From Lunularia cruciata (Eukaryota > Streptophyta > Marchantiopsida > Lunulariales > Lunulariaceae), in the NCBI GenBank assembly GCA_948567375.1, contig OX419756.1, forward strand, positions 36,434,552 through 36,498,551: a stretch of 64,000 bases of DNA, written 5' to 3'. Made by a program: the position numbers and the translations under genes. Within the stretch, counting starts at the first letter, position 1. Each line of letters begins with the position of its first letter. The notes under the pieces are model-generated. The model ran no database searches. It was given only the letters and a program-made list of their open reading frames with translations, and was not told the DNA's origin. This document shows positions 10,833 to 24,639 of the stretch, in pieces.

Positions 10833-13800
10833 TTAGAGCAAAAGATCTGGTGTACTCTGCGTGAAGCTTGAGGACGCATGATCTGATCTCGCATTGTAAA
10901 TCTCTGGTTCTTTTTCTCTAGAAACAGGCCTCCGTTGCTGGTCTTGTGAGCGAATTCGTGGGCTCTCTTTCTCCTTCCCAAGAGTCCGAATAGATGGTCT
11001 ATGACAAACACAAACCCTATGTTGCCTGTACTTAGAGGAAAGAGAGCCCTTCCACCGAACCACCAGAACGGCTACCTTGTCTTGCAGCTCACTACTTGGT
11101 GTCAGCACATGTTTGATCCGTATGCCTGCCGAGTCATTGGGTCCAACAACCCCTGCAGCTGGTAGAACCTGTTATCAAATCACATCTTTGCTCAATCAGA
11201 AATATACTAGCAACTCAGACGTTTTATTCTATCGGATAACTCATTCTCTTAACCGGCTTCCGCAGGAGAAATAACAAAGTCTAGAACAGAAAATGCATGC
11301 CAAGAACGCTAGATCCTCTCTAAACAAGGTAATAAGAGCTAACATCCTGAAATTCAGTTCTATTGAGCATCAGATTAGCTGCAAGAGAGGACTCTTTCAA
11401 GATGGAGTAAAATTATGAACTACACTGAGATTGACATGCTTACGAGGATGTTAGGGTACACGGCAGATAAAAGTTACCGTTAACCAAAGTGGAAAGCCAT
11501 ATCCAGGTCTCGTAAATCCTCCTTTAAAACCAGCATCTCTCTGGTCTGAATTGTTCGTGCTATGTTCTCCACAGGGACAAGGTCCCCTTGATGGTAAACC
11601 TTCGCAATGTACAAGATACAGTACACGTTGTAGCCTGTCTGAATTTTTCAAGACCAACATGGATGTTTGACTATCGTCCAGAAGTATCCTATTTGTATTC
11701 AATGTTGTCTCGGGGGTGTAACCGAGCGATGCAAGACAATCTTCAATTGCAGTATCCCGCATGACTTCCCCATATTCACGTCGACGAGCACTCTCATCAA
11801 TGACGGACAGATCCACATTCAGCAGGCACCGAACTGGTTTGTGGTCGCTTTCCTGAAGATCCATGATTGCGTCATACCTGTTGTCATTCCAACGAGAACC
11901 AGTAGTCCAAATCAGAAATATTCTTCTCCAGACTAGGAATGGAAGGTAGCTCTTCATTAAGCGAAAGTAAAAGGAAGGAGCATTCCTATATACACGAAAG
12001 ATGTATCAGTTCAAAGAGTTACAATGCGACGCAAACTACTTCCAACTCAGATAGGAGTCGGCAATTTCATCAACTACTGGATGAAAATCAAAGATTGTAG
12101 TGCTTGCGTACCCAACAACAGTAGCTTTGATAGGTCTGGTGAGTTTGATCCCACGGCTTGTATCAGTCCCATTATCGAAGCTGTCCCGGAAAAGTACACG
12201 ATCACACCAAGCAGGTATTCTTCGTTTCTCACTTGTATCGTATACTGCAAGATAATGTAAATAGATCATAAAAAGCTTACAGGATTATAAGGTAACATTT
12301 TCTACACCAGCATAATAAAATATTGATGAGATGACAAATTGGTAAACAATCTTGAAATCTACCAAAGGACAATAAGCACCAGAGAAAATCATAATTATCC
12401 AAGTCTGAGTAAGCATATCTCCCAAGTATACTACCGTTTTAGCCAACAATCAGTCCACAGCGTATCGTGAGCTAACTAGAAACATCAATTAGCAATAAAC
12501 TCCAAGCCGGACAAGAAATAAAAGGTATAGAATCCTGTGACAAACCATGAGTGCCCTTATCAAACTTGTAAGTCGGGGGGAACTTTATGTGCCCCTCTCG
12601 CATCCCATGGAATGTCCGGCCACTAGCCATCTCAATCCTTAACTGGTCGGCTGAAAGAAGGGTCTCATAAGAGTTGTTCCTAATAAGACTAAGTGTTTCC
12701 TCGTACGTTAGGTTGTCAATACGGTAGTTGAGATCCCCAGTCCATATCAGCAAGTCTGCCTCTCCCAATTCAGGGGTGTCATCGCCGGTGGGATCCGAGT
12801 CCTGCAAAACAATAGATTTTCAATTGAGCTTCAACATGAAATCAAACTTAGGATGTAAAGCAGTATATATTCCATCCTTACTCGGGTGAATATGATTGAC
12901 TCTGGTTCTTATTGTCCTGGTTCTACAGATCAGAAATACACTTATTTGTCCGGATGAAATCTCCGTAACAAGGAAGAAAATGTGATGTGCTGGGCATGTA
13001 GTGAGGAAAATGTGATAGGCCGGTAAAGTATCAAGGTTTGACAAGTACACCTGTTCATAGAGAGTGCTTTGTTGATGAAACGTCTTTAGCTCAGGAGAAA
13101 CAAGAATATTTGTAAAACAAGCATATTGAGTAATGGAATATAGAACCCGTTGTAAACAACCGGTCCCATACCCACATCTGAGAAACAAGCATATGGACAG
13201 AAAATCTCGCTCTAAAGTTTATCAAGAAAAATATACCGGTGAGAGTGGTCCGTCTCTGTCAATATAATCTTGTTCGACGATTAACGACGTCCGACGACCA
13301 TTGCCACCACGTAACATATTCTGCACAGCATTCGAAACTCCTGCGAAAGGAAAGAATGGATTATTATCCCCTTCGTGAGATAGAACGCTCAGTAAGTTGG
13401 TCCCTACATGAGTAATAAGTTTTGCAGATGACATGGGGCAAATCCACCGTTGAAGTAACCAATACTTCCTCAGTTTTCCACTTCAGTTTTTCCAAGTTTG
13501 ATTCCAAGATTAAACTCGAGACTGCAAACTGAGTATCTCATTAAGTCTGCACAAACTACAACTCATTCACACAGGATCACAGACGCAAGCGACGATCTCC
13601 TCGCAATTATTTGTCAAACTTGTGTCAGCCAAAGTGAATGAGTCATCAAAGCGGAATTATAAAAGTCCCCAAAGCGACTCTCCAGGAACGAACCAACTAT
13701 TTGCTTCTGGGACTGACAACATCACCAACTTCGCACACGCGGTTCAGATAAAGACTTACCAGCTGCTGCCGCTGTAACATTTATCCTCATTGCGCGTCCA

Positions 13801-16800
13801 AAGCTCATCTGATTGTAAATGTGCTCGAAGTCAGCATTCCGTCGAGAAACATGCTCCATATGTGCTGCGAGGTGACAAGTCAAAACGCATATAGTCCTTC
13901 TGAAGATCATCATCTTCACACCTACAGCTCCCTGGACAACAGATGGACAGACAAATTCAGGATATAAATTTCCGAATGGGCGGGATTGAAGAAGGATACG
14001 GGACGCACTTGGTCTTAACACGGCCACTTAGAACGAAGAATTTCTGGTTGGCAAGACCATCTGTAGATCTCAGTGACAGGTACATCATCTCGGTACATAT
14101 ATAAGGACATAAAACAAGAAGTGCAACGGTGAAACTATAAATGTTTGCCTTGGGTGGGTACAGTTCCCCACTAAGCGCGGCTAAGGCAACAAGGCAAAGA
14201 ACAGAACTAGAACGGAACAAATCCATTCAAAACAGTAAATATTGAATCAAATGGTGTGTTTAGTTGCCACATCCTGTTAGAACGGGAGTCACCAAACTGG
14301 TGCCAATATCAAGTCAAAGAGAACAAGTAATCGAGCAAGCACAAATATGATTGATGGCATCAAGAGTAGTTGATGCATGCAACTAACAAGCAGTACCTCA
14401 TTAAGACCTCCCGTGAGTATGTATGTCGCTACAAGAAATCTAGAGACTCTAGAGAGGAGCGGCTCCTACCTTATTCCCAAGAGCACGTCCAAAGCCACAT
14501 GCTACGGCTCCTGCTTCGACTTCCCCCACGTAAGGGAGAAGCTTTCTTCGTACCCTACATGTCAAACGTTCAAAGTGACGTGTGATTTCTTTGTGATAGT
14601 ATATTAGAAAGATATAAAGCAAAGACTTAGAACAGCTTTGTAGGTTCAGAGCAAAAATACCGTAGGTACATTACAATTGCCCCAGCTCGACCACCGACCC
14701 AAAGCCCAACGGCTAGTAGATAGCCAACACATGCTATGAAATCCGTATTATAGTCCTGCTCGGCAAAATTCTAGAGTCACAAAACTATGACGCTTTTGAC
14801 CTTTTCCAAGGGACAGAGGTGCTCCATTCACACGTACCACACTCCAACGAGCATTCCGGCCAACTGTCTATTCCCCACTCGCTCAAAGTCTTTGCCTTCC
14901 CCCAACGCACCATCAATTTGGCCAAGCCACCATTGCCCAGTTTGACTCCCTTTCTCTTGCAGTCCCATTCCAACCTGCGGAATGAAACACCTTTGAAATA
15001 TCATGCCACTATCCTTAAGTTCTGCTCAGGAAATCCTAGGAGTACGAACTATATTTTCTCTACAAACCTTTTACATCTTGTACAAAAACCATCCCAAAAT
15101 TCTAACCGACGACTATTATAATGTTGACATCTATCCTAAAAGGATTCTGACAACTAGTCATAAAAAGTGAAACACCTCCCATTCGACGTGATTATTGACG
15201 ACAAAGCAGTAGTTCTGCCACCCACCGTTTCTTTCACTGCGGCCATTCCAATTGCACCAGCCCCCATCTCCACCTCTTGCAGCCCAACGACAACTATGCT
15301 AGCCTCTGATCCAGGAAATCCAAGCCAGGTTCTAACAGACGGCACTGTTGCTCGTTCTTGAGCAGTGTTCCATGTAGCCGCCAAGACAAGGAGATGTCGC
15401 TGACGAGTATACGAGTCTGCTCTGCGGCTCATTGTTTCCTTCAGTTTCACCTCCAAATTGCGGTCAGGAGATGCAACGTTCCAGCCCCTTATAGATCCGT
15501 TCAATCCTAAAGAAAATACGTATTCATCACAAACGGCCATCTGAATGACTGCAAGACGATGTGCTTGCCAGCTTCCAATCAGCGCAAGAGCGTTACCAGA
15601 ATTCAGCACTTGAAGCTTTCCATCAGCATACCCAACCCATAATCGATTTCCAACGGGGCACATGCTCCGGATAACTTTGCTTCGGTGTGAAATCTCTTGA
15701 AGACGGTTTCCTTGCCAATCCCATTGAACAAGTAATCCACTCCCATAACCTCCCCACATTGTACCATCCGCTGCTGCTACAAGCGCCTCTAGTCTCCTTC
15801 CATCATCGCCACCTTGACCTCCTCCACTTGCAGCTCGCCTTACGGCATCAGCAGCTCCCATAACCGCATTCCGTGACCGCTGCAGCCATCCACCCTTCTC
15901 TTTCTTCCCGGATACTTTTGCATACCCAACTTTTAAGTCTTCATCGAGCAAACTTTCTTTGCCGTGTGATCCATTATCAAGGTTGCTAAGGTCTGTCTGG
16001 CCAGAAGGTCCACCAAACATCCTCAAAAGGTCTCTACTCCTAGCATCCCTGTTACAGCAGATAACAATCATAGATTATCTGCGTGAGAACATGCTTATGC
16101 ATCAATCAGAGTAAACAAAAGCAAAAAAACGACTAGGACATTCTCATGACGATGTTCAGCCTGCATCAAGCATATCATTCATGGACAACTCCATCCTATG
16201 CGATAATACAAACGAGCAAGGAGAAGCCCATGAAGCTCAACCCTGAACCTAATATACTACAAGCCAGGTGATAGCTTTTCAAGGGTGGGATGCTGACAAT
16301 AAATGCACCACTTTCCCAGTCAAGAATGACGGAGAATGACTTCAGCGCAGAACAAGCAGTGTAGATTGACTGAAATGCACATACCATAGAGCAATATATT
16401 GTGCTCCACCACACCACACTCTCCCGTACGCGTGATCTCCAACAAGAAACCGGACCTCAGGAGATAACGGACCATTAGGACCCACACCTAGGTTTCGAAT
16501 TCTAAGTTCGACATGAGTTTTTTCCATGTATGAAGCTCCGTCACCAACTCCAGAAATTGCTTTCATCAAAACCTCGCAAGGCCAAGCTTTGAGCTCACCA
16601 CTTTCAAATCCAGCCCAAAGCTCACCTTCAAGCAATTAAAAAACAACCCTGTAGATCAGCCTTTGAAGTAATGTAAAGCAACCAGGAGTAGAAAGAGTAC
16701 GTTCCAGAAATATTAGCAAGTGCTTCCAAAGGACGACCTTGCAGGATGCCTCGGTGGCATATCATATTACAAGGCACAAGCTCAAATAGCAGCAACGAAG

Positions 16801-18683
16801 CGCCCAGATTGGGAGTAGGTAACAGAGCAACTCAAAATAATGAAGTCAACTGCAACAAGTATTGCAGAAATACTAAAGATCAGCTCATGAATGAAAGGCT
16901 ATCAAATTCATGTGGAAAAACAAAACCTTGCGTAATCTGTCTGACAGAATCTATGTGTCTGTGCATCCATTTCGACATCACATATAAATCCAACATGTGT
17001 ACACAGATCAAGCTAGATTGATAACTGGCAAGCTTTTGTGGACAAAGATTGCGTTGACATTTGCGTGTGCATTGTGACAGTACCATATGAAGTTATAACA
17101 AGAGCTGTGACAGCAAAGCGATGGGCTTGGAATACGAGTGTTGCAGATCTAGATTCGGAATTACTCGACGGCCTCGTTGACCACAGCCTGATTTTGCCAT
17201 CCCTATGACCAGTCCATATGACTTTATTGGCGGCATCTGCTGCCATAGACACGGTTGTAGATCCCTGTAATCTCAGAAATTCGTATGCCGCTGCATCTTC
17301 GTCTCCAAGATTATTTTCACTTCCTGCACATCCTCGCCCTGTTGCATTCTCCACATCCCATACCATGAGTCCCAACCCGCACGCAGCCCAAACTGAATTA
17401 TCAACACAAGAGAGTCGCGTCACTGGATTCGGTGTAGCTCCTCTGAGGGGGTGAGGTCTGAGTTCTAATGATACTGGCCTACTTGGATGGACGGCCCCAC
17501 GCACTGGCGCTTTGTAAATCCCTCTGCTAGCACTGGCACCTACAAATTCGTCATGCACAACTGTCTTGGACGCTGACGCCGATGCCCTCGATTCCATACC
17601 AACAGGCTCTCTAACTTGATTCCTCGAACTTATGTTCATAGATGGCGCTCTCTGATAATGTTTTGATTCGAACGAAGGCCTCTTTGTTGGATTTTCGGAT
17701 TGATAAGCAGGAGAAGCTGCTCGGTTGGAATCTATGTCACGAGAGGTTGCACGAGGCGGGTCGGCTTTCGTATACACCGTGTGCTGCAGCCTTTCAAGTC
17801 CAATTCCTGGAGGCAGAGAATAATGCTTCGCGATCGGTTCAAGTTTAGAGGCCGAATCAGGGGCGGAAGTACTAATCAAAGAGTAACTGGTCAGAGAACT
17901 GCCGGATTTAGGATTGTTCGCGGAGGAGGTCATAAACAAGTTTCCACTTCCACTCGAGGTCCTAAGTGTTCTGTTTTGAGGGGATGATGACGAATGAGGA
18001 CTAGCAGTTCCTGCGTTGTATGATCTGTTGTTGGCAAAATCTAAGTTCGATATACTATTAGTAATGGACGAAAAATTCGCAAATGTGCCATCGGCAGAAC
18101 CCGACCTGCTCCTCTCCCCAGTGCCGGGCATTTCTGTGGCTGCATCAGATACTCTAGGAATGACATAACCAGGAGCAGATACAGAATATGCAACATGCGC
18201 GCTCCCGCTCCCGACATTCTCCCCAAAGGGATTAATACTACTACTAAGGGCAATTGAAGCAGTCGTGCCAAAAACATCTTTACAAGGCAAACCTGCAGCA
18301 GATTGTGCATGAATCTCTCTCTTCCACGCATCCTGTTTCGCAACTACAGGCGCAGGAACGATCACCCGAGGAGGCGATCGAGTTGGAGGTGGAAAAGCTC
18401 CTGTCAATAAATCCATCATAGGCTCCTGCTGCTGCTGCTGCATTGCAGGATATCGATTAGGGTTTGCTTGAACCGGTGAGGTCGCATATGTCGATCCTGC
18501 TCCAATTGCATTCCGCCCTCCTTCTCGTCCTCGTCCTTCTCCATCTCCCATTCCACCGAATGCATAATCTCCATTCACTGGCGGAAACGTCCCTGTAAGC
18601 AAATCGAAACTGTTATCGCTCGATTCCCGAGGCGAAATTCTAACAGGCGTACTCCGCCCCGAGCTCGGGGATCGCTCCGCCAT
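10833..18683 (-). CDS. FRA3: Type II inositol-polyphosphate 5-phosphatase with WD40 propeller (FRA3-like)
   Basis: Removes the 5-phosphate from inositol polyphosphates and phosphoinositides; Arabidopsis FRA3 is needed for actin organisation and fibre wall thickening. Hand-built exons (complement): 17084-18683, 16385-16625, 15226-16048, 14838-14974, 14470-14554, 13760-13931, 13237-13340, 12546-12801, 12112-12244, 11478-11877, 10833-11168. All introns are GT-AG, phases agree, and the total is 4287 nt, 1428 aa. Residues 1-430 are a Ser/Pro-rich extension with a Gln run. WD40 blades follow (VIWTGHRDGKIRLW, LWAGFESGELKAW, MWGGYGSG, LWVGYADGK). The phosphatase spans about 829-1200 with TWN, GLQEVEMGAG, CHLAAH, WTGDLNYR, RIPAWCDR and SDHKPV all intact. 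An ASH-like tail follows (PAAGVVGPNDSAGIRIKH). Plant FRA3 is roughly 1100 aa; the extra length is N-terminal. No disabling change was seen. Start: the ATG at 18683 opens a 533-codon exon. Confidence 0.92.
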
Positions 18684-19920
18684 CTCCCCCTCACTCCCAC
18701 CCCTGCCACCTCTTCTGTCTATTCTCCCTCTTGCCCCCTTGTTCCTTATTTTCCTTTCCTTGGCTTTCTTCGATGAATCTACGATGTTCTCCTTTCTCCT
18801 TTCGCCAAGTTCTATGTTCTTCTACCGTGCTTCTCTAAAGTCCTTTCTGTGGAGGTTTTAACCTCTGTACATATAGCACTTATGGAGCTTAGACTCCAAG
18901 TTGACCTTCAGTCGCCCGCTCGTGACATCCCTGTCTCTGTCCGATTCGTGATCCGTGACCCGTTGCCCCGACATCCACCCGGTTACCCTACGACCACGCA
19001 CTTCATGTCGGCCCGCGGAAGCACGAACGGCACGAAGCCCCATTCCGCTTTACGACCAAACTGGGGCGTCACGGGCTAGAAACCCGTTGAGCGGTCTCAA
19101 CCATGGATCGCACGTCCCATGCCGTGAATCTCCACATCCAGCGATCTGCCGGAAGTTACGAGATGAAATTGAAGCTTGTCTGACTGTACAGTCTTATTCT
19201 CTCTAATGGCTAGCGCTCGAGTTGAAAAGGCAACTAAGTACTGGACTTTTCCTTGTCCCCAAGTCGGTAACGTCAAATTCTTCCAACATTCAGAACAAAT
19301 AAGGATTACAGAGCTACTACCGTTAAGGGTCAATTGGTCTAGCATTCCCGGTTCCTGTCCTCCTGCCGCCGACGGTACAGTGGGGCGTGTCCGGTGAAGC
19401 CGCAAGAAGAAGACTCATTCCCCAGTACAGTTCGCGGCCGGGTTAGACCGCTATGAGATCCAGAAGATGAAATCTAGAGACGGGCATGGCAGTAGAGATG
19501 ACACACTTTACACCTGTGAATGAACCTGTTGTCTTAACGAGTAGGTCATCAGAGATGAGTTTAGCGAGTAGTAGTGAAAAAACTTTAACAATCTCTCTTA
19601 ACCAATTCGCTTCTCACGCTCTCCAATCTTTTAAATTGGTCCAGTCATGGAAACATGCATTGCCTGGGCACCTAACTAGTTGACTTACATCCAGCATAAA
19701 TTATGGTGTGAAAATAACAGGCTGGATTGAAAAGAAAGAAAACAAACTATGAGAGCATAGTGATTTACAGTGGAAATCTAGGAGTTTCTGCAAGTACTCA
19801 TGAGGCAAACTTGGAGCATTTATTTCAAAAGCGCTTCAAATTATGTCTGCTGAACCGGCAAGCTTAATAATCTTCCTCAAATGTCCAGTGAAGAGATCAG
19901 AAATCCTGTTTGCAAGTATG

Positions 19921-19971
19921 TAAACATAGATAAAAAGAAGAGTTTGATTCTCTTCTTTGTCTATGTTTAGT
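19921..19971. repeat. Short inverted repeat (hairpin-forming)
   Basis: Arms of about 20 nt (aaacatagataaaaagaaga and ctcttctttgtctatgttt) separated by a loop of about 7 nt, with a one- to two-base bulge. AT-rich. It could be a MITE remnant, a small-RNA hairpin or chance. Confidence 0.5.
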
Positions 19972-21941
19972 GTATGGATTACTCTGGGACAAAAACTGAA
20001 TTAGAACCTTTAAACTTTTTGATAAGGTATTCTTCACTTGGGTAATAGATCAAATGTTGTTCTCGTGTTATTAGCTTGTCTCTTGGATTATCACAAATCT
20101 CAAAGAAATTAAAAGAATTAAACTCAAACTAATGGTGACAGCCCAGTTTCATCCAGGTTCGAGACTCGATATACGCCGCGCCATATCGCACGGCAGCCTC
20201 CATGGCATTGCCATCCAAAAAAGGCGGCAAGCAGCAGAATTTGGACGGAGAGAACCTAACCTGAGGACAGACGGGATTTGACACGCGCAGGTAAATCACA
20301 AGCGACCGAGTAAACCAGGCTTTATGACCCTGGACGTCCAGGGGAACGTGTACTGTAAACGCGTTTTTGAAGATGCACAATTAAGGATTCGTGGGTTCCT
20401 CCCCATGAATCCTAGGTCCTGCGACCTCGGGGACGCCATAAATGGTCCTGCGACCGAATCCTGTCACGGTAATTTCCCGCAAAAGGGAAAAGGATTGTTC
20501 CTTTTCCGAGTAGTGGCCGATCCCAAGCAAGGCAGTTCCACGGCAAGCATATCAGCGAAAACCAGAGTAGGCTCTTTTTACATTCCACTCTGGTTTCGAT
20601 CTGGGAAGTCCGTGTCGGACCAGATCTCATCCGTGTAGTCAACGTTTCTTTACCATAAACTAACTACAGTAATGCTTAACGTTCCCGGATGAAAAGGATG
20701 CGTCTGGTTCCCGTGCGTAATTGCTCTGCCCGGTCAAGATGAGTCAAAGCGCAGTTGCGTTTGCGCATTATGTTGCGCTCCGACTCTTATGTTGGCTCCG
20801 TGACACAATCTGAACCCAGATTGAGTCTTTTCTCTTCTCTCCTCCTCCTGGGTCGTCTCTTTGGTACACATTTTCTATCCTCGGAATTAAGACATGGTAG
20901 GTCGTTTTTGGACCAATAAGACATATTGCAAATTGGACTTGGAAAAATGCAGGTCTTAGTCCCTTCCTCACGCGTTCAACTCCATGTTTTGACTTCGCCA
21001 GTTCAATCACCTACTTTAATTGTACTCTCTCTAATGAGTGCTATTGTTTAATTTGTCTGGCGCAATATGATAAGTCCTGCCTATGAGATGCAGCTGTTGT
21101 TGTCCTTTCACCCTCTCGTCCAATCTTGCTTTTTTCAACATGCAATTCAGTCATAGATCTCACAACGGTGAGAAAACTGACTAGCCCACCTTAACGTCAC
21201 GCTGAAACCATTCCAAGCCCCGTGCAGCCCACCATGTAGCCATTTTGCCCCTTTTCCTTGGGATTTTAATCCTTCTTTCGATTTTGCACTTTTTGATCCG
21301 CTTTGTATTCCATATTTTCCCTTCTTTCGGGGTATTATATTGGGCCGGCGGAGCTTTCTTTTTTTAAACCATGAGGTATGCCTCCCAAATTTGCAGCATT
21401 TTTTAATTTCCTGGTGTGATGATGAAGCTTCCGGAGAAAGAACCTCTATAATGAGTTTGCATACGCTGCTCTCTCACAATCTTCAGCTGCCCTTTCCTTG
21501 CGAGCCATGTTAAATCTGCACAGGATTTTCTTTACCAACAAATTTCCTTGGTCAGCGCCACCCTGTGTTTTCTTCACAATATATTCTCTTTTAGTCCCTC
21601 CATGCATCTTTAAACTCGAAGCATACGTCTTGACTTTCCTACGCAGGACAAGGATGAGCATATGAATGGTATTCGGAATCTGCGGCATTGTCATTGAATC
21701 TTCGTCTACCCATACCATCTGCTGATGTGTATGTGACAGTGACGGACGTAGACAGCCACAGCGAAAGTGATATTTCCTGCACAAAACTATCTCCTTCGTG
21801 CATCGTGCATCATGCATCGTGTTGTATAGCTGGACCGAAGGAGTTCTCATATGTCATTTTCCCGATTGAAAGCGAAACTGGAGAACTCAATAAGTTTCAG
21901 GGGAAGACTTAGCACTTCGACTTAATGATACCGTACGTCCT

Positions 21942-21974
21942 CACGTGGCGTCCCAGGTACTAGGATGCCACGTG
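21942..21974. promoter_or_regulatory. Inverted repeat containing two G-boxes
   Basis: CACGTGGCGTCC at 21942-21953 and GGATGCCACGTG at 21963-21974 are inverted copies (11 of 12 match) around a 9-base spacer, each with a CACGTG G-box core. G-boxes bind bZIP and bHLH factors in plants. No coding region is assigned close by, so the target gene is unknown. Confidence 0.4.
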
Positions 21975-24639
21975 GTCCCACCTTGAAACCTGGTTACCAC
22001 GTAAACGCAGCAATCAACACTGAGCGACGACGAATACTCTGCGAAGTCACGCCGACTTCGGGCAGAGATCAAGGGACTTGAGCTTAGAGAGAGTTGTGAC
22101 TTCGATTTTTAACAGACCATTTTCTATCATCATCAATCAGAGTATCCCTATGTGATCAAGCTGTTAACTATTGGTTTCCGTTAGGATTAACAATTGTCGA
22201 CTTAATCCCGAACGCTAACAGGACATCAAATACTTAACGCGAGAGATATAATTAAAAAATAGTGAATAATCCTCTTGAATATCGTTGTTCAAATCTTCGG
22301 ACTTTGAACTGCGGTAGCCTTTCCCTTGAAGAAGACCACTCAGAGGAGCAATCCTACGTGTTCGTGAAATGGTTGGCGTGTCACGATGATTTGGCAAGCG
22401 ATACTGTAAATTCCTTTGCCAACTCCAGTAGCGTAAGACGAAGTCCCAAATACGGGTACTCTTAAGACTTTGTCTGCATTACATTTCTACGGTACGACGT
22501 ATAGGAGTACCAGTGGAAGGACCCGGAGACTCGGCTTAAACTGAAAAGAGGTCATGAGAGGGTCATGAGAGGACCTTCTTCTTTAGCAAGGAACGAATAA
22601 ATTTTTCTAATTTTTCATTTTTTATTTTATTTTGTATTTTGTATTTTTCTTTAGCAAGGAATGAATAGTAGGTTCTGTCAAACAAACACGTCACAGCTAT
22701 CAACGTAGTTACCTTCCAATTACGTTTAGATAAGATGAGTTCTGCACTCCAACGTACCACGTAAGGTTGTCGTGTTCGGTTGCTGAACCTTCGTAAATAT
22801 TGAATTATTCAAGCGGTTATCGTCTCTAGCTCGTCCTTTCCTTTCTGTGGTTCCCCAAGCAATCTTCACAACATGTGCAAACTATGTTTACAGTAGGAAA
22901 CTCTTTTAAGCATGTGCAGTTTTTGGTTTCGTGCTGCGTCACTCTCTATCACAACGAGCATGTAAATGGCTTCCATGGCAAATGACTTCTGATTCTAAAA
23001 GAAGTGATCCGAATTGCAAAACTCGAGTTCTGGATACAGAAACATCTCTTCACAACTCAACGTAGACTCTTCTATTCGATCGCTGTCATAACTTGCTACT
23101 CCCAGTAATTGGATTATATTTAGACTGCATATTGGAGGAAGTCCGAAAGCCCCTAGCAAACCGTATTGACTACCGAATGTAAATATGTCCTAGGTCTTAC
23201 TTGAGGGGCCTTAAATCCCCTACTAGGTCAGGCCACAAGCAAGACAATCTGGAGGCAAAGTTCATAAAAGACCTCATTCTTGGTGCTAACATTTTGACAA
23301 GCAGCTTGAAGATTACATCTACAGTAGGCACGGTTCTTCAAGCGAAACACAACCTTGCATAAAAGTCTGAACAACAAAAGAAAGGCGACCGCGTAGGAAA
23401 AACGAAGGATGGGAAGACCCCATCAAGCCGCACAATGGAGAGACAAAAGAGGTAACATGGGGCTAAGCCCCAACAGAGTCTGAACAACCAGGATGGCTTA
23501 CCTTATTAACCCATATGCTGTCCAGCTGAAGATCATGGTTCATCGATCCTTGTCCTTGTGTGTCCTTTGCTCATTAAAGTGTATGAAACACACTTGTGCA
23601 GTGAGCGAATCCCGTCAACTTTGTCAATGTCCCCATTTCCCCTTTCTGGACAACCGTACTCAACAACCCAAGACAGTTCTGAAACTGGTAAGAGCACCTC
23701 TATCCTTGTTCGGCAGGAAGCACTGACGCCCTTCCTGCCGAAGCTGCTTCACTCGAAGAAAACCGACGACGAAGTTAAGTTGACATTCGCTGCTCGGGAT
23801 TTCTTCGAACCGTGTTCCATATTCCCTTTGTCGTCTTCCTCTCTCCTCCGATTGTCTTTTTTGACTGCGGCTAATTTCCACTTCTGGCTCTCGACTTTCA
23901 CCCGCCCCCAGTTTATAGATGGGATGCGATGGCACGCTTTATAGACACGATAAGGTCACTCGTGTAGTAGGTGAGGACTCACGAGCAAGCAAAAGACAAC
24001 GGAAACAGGAATGTCTTTTCTGTGTATGATGGGCTGCTTACTAAAAGCCCTCTAGATAATGCATCATTTGCAAATTCAGTACGGTGATGCTCCTCCTGAT
24101 GGTACGTGATATCTTCCCTTTCGTTCCATATGAGACGGAATGGACGGCCCAGTAGCCGTACTTTTATGCTGCATAACTTTTATCATTTGGCCCATATGTA
24201 CCATGAAATAGTCCAGAATTCATCCGCGTATTGTTCGTAGTTCTATGGAGTAAAGTGATGAATCTCATAATTATCAAATGGAATGTAGTTGTATTGATTT
24301 ATGTGCCTAGAGTAGCGCAGTCCGGAGAAGACAAATCTCAAAAAAGTTCAACAGGTTTTGTTTTCACAATTTCGGATCAAGTGTCAAATTTCATAACTAG
24401 TTTAGGAGCGAGGAGAAAAAGGGAGCCAATAGTATACCTAGAAGAAACAAAAGAAAGAAGTAGAAAGGGGGCCATGGAAGCACAATGAGAAGGGAGTAAA
24501 GACTAGATCTCTTCCAAGAGCAAGGTGAGATGCCATAGAAAGACCCCTGAAGAGAAGGGCTACCAATGCATCTACTGCTCTAGTGTGTGGTAGAGGTCCT
24601 CCCAAGGAATGTCGGGCAAGTGAGGAGGGAGAACCCTAG

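Larger units (their letters stand above)
18684..24600. other. Long intergenic region, no gene assigned
   Basis: The first part is the 5' flank of the 5-phosphatase; its 18684-18800 stretch is strongly pyrimidine-rich on the + strand (GA-rich 5' leader on the gene strand). The rest has moderate composition, with open frames such as 23558-23944 (+) and 21446-21850 (-) that carry no motif I can name. Local structures are a hairpin at 19921-19971, a 16-bp palindrome at 20328-20343, a paired G-box inverted repeat at 21942-21974, a direct repeat of tctttagcaagga near 22580 and 22648, and a 10-bp inverted repeat at 23711-23740. Confidence 0.5.

Noticed and set aside
11667-11936. Plus-strand frame opposite 5-phosphatase exon 10
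   Set aside because: Antisense of the DHKPV exon; no motif of its own.
20140-20170. tRNA-like B-box (ggttcgagactcg)
   Set aside because: Only a partial B-box match; no A-box at proper distance and no cloverleaf could be folded.
20328-20343. 16-bp palindrome ccctggacgtccaggg
   Set aside because: Single short palindrome with no neighbouring elements; a chance occurrence in 64 kb cannot be excluded.
23711-23740. cggcaggaag/cttcctgccg inverted repeat as a Helitron 3' hairpin or terminator
   Set aside because: No CTRR end follows at the right distance, no Helitron coding sequence nearby, and intrinsic terminators do not apply to a plant nuclear genome.
23558-23944. Plus-strand 128-codon frame as a gene
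   Set aside because: Ser/Leu/Phe-rich translation, no motif, overlapping minus frame equally long, no splice or promoter context.
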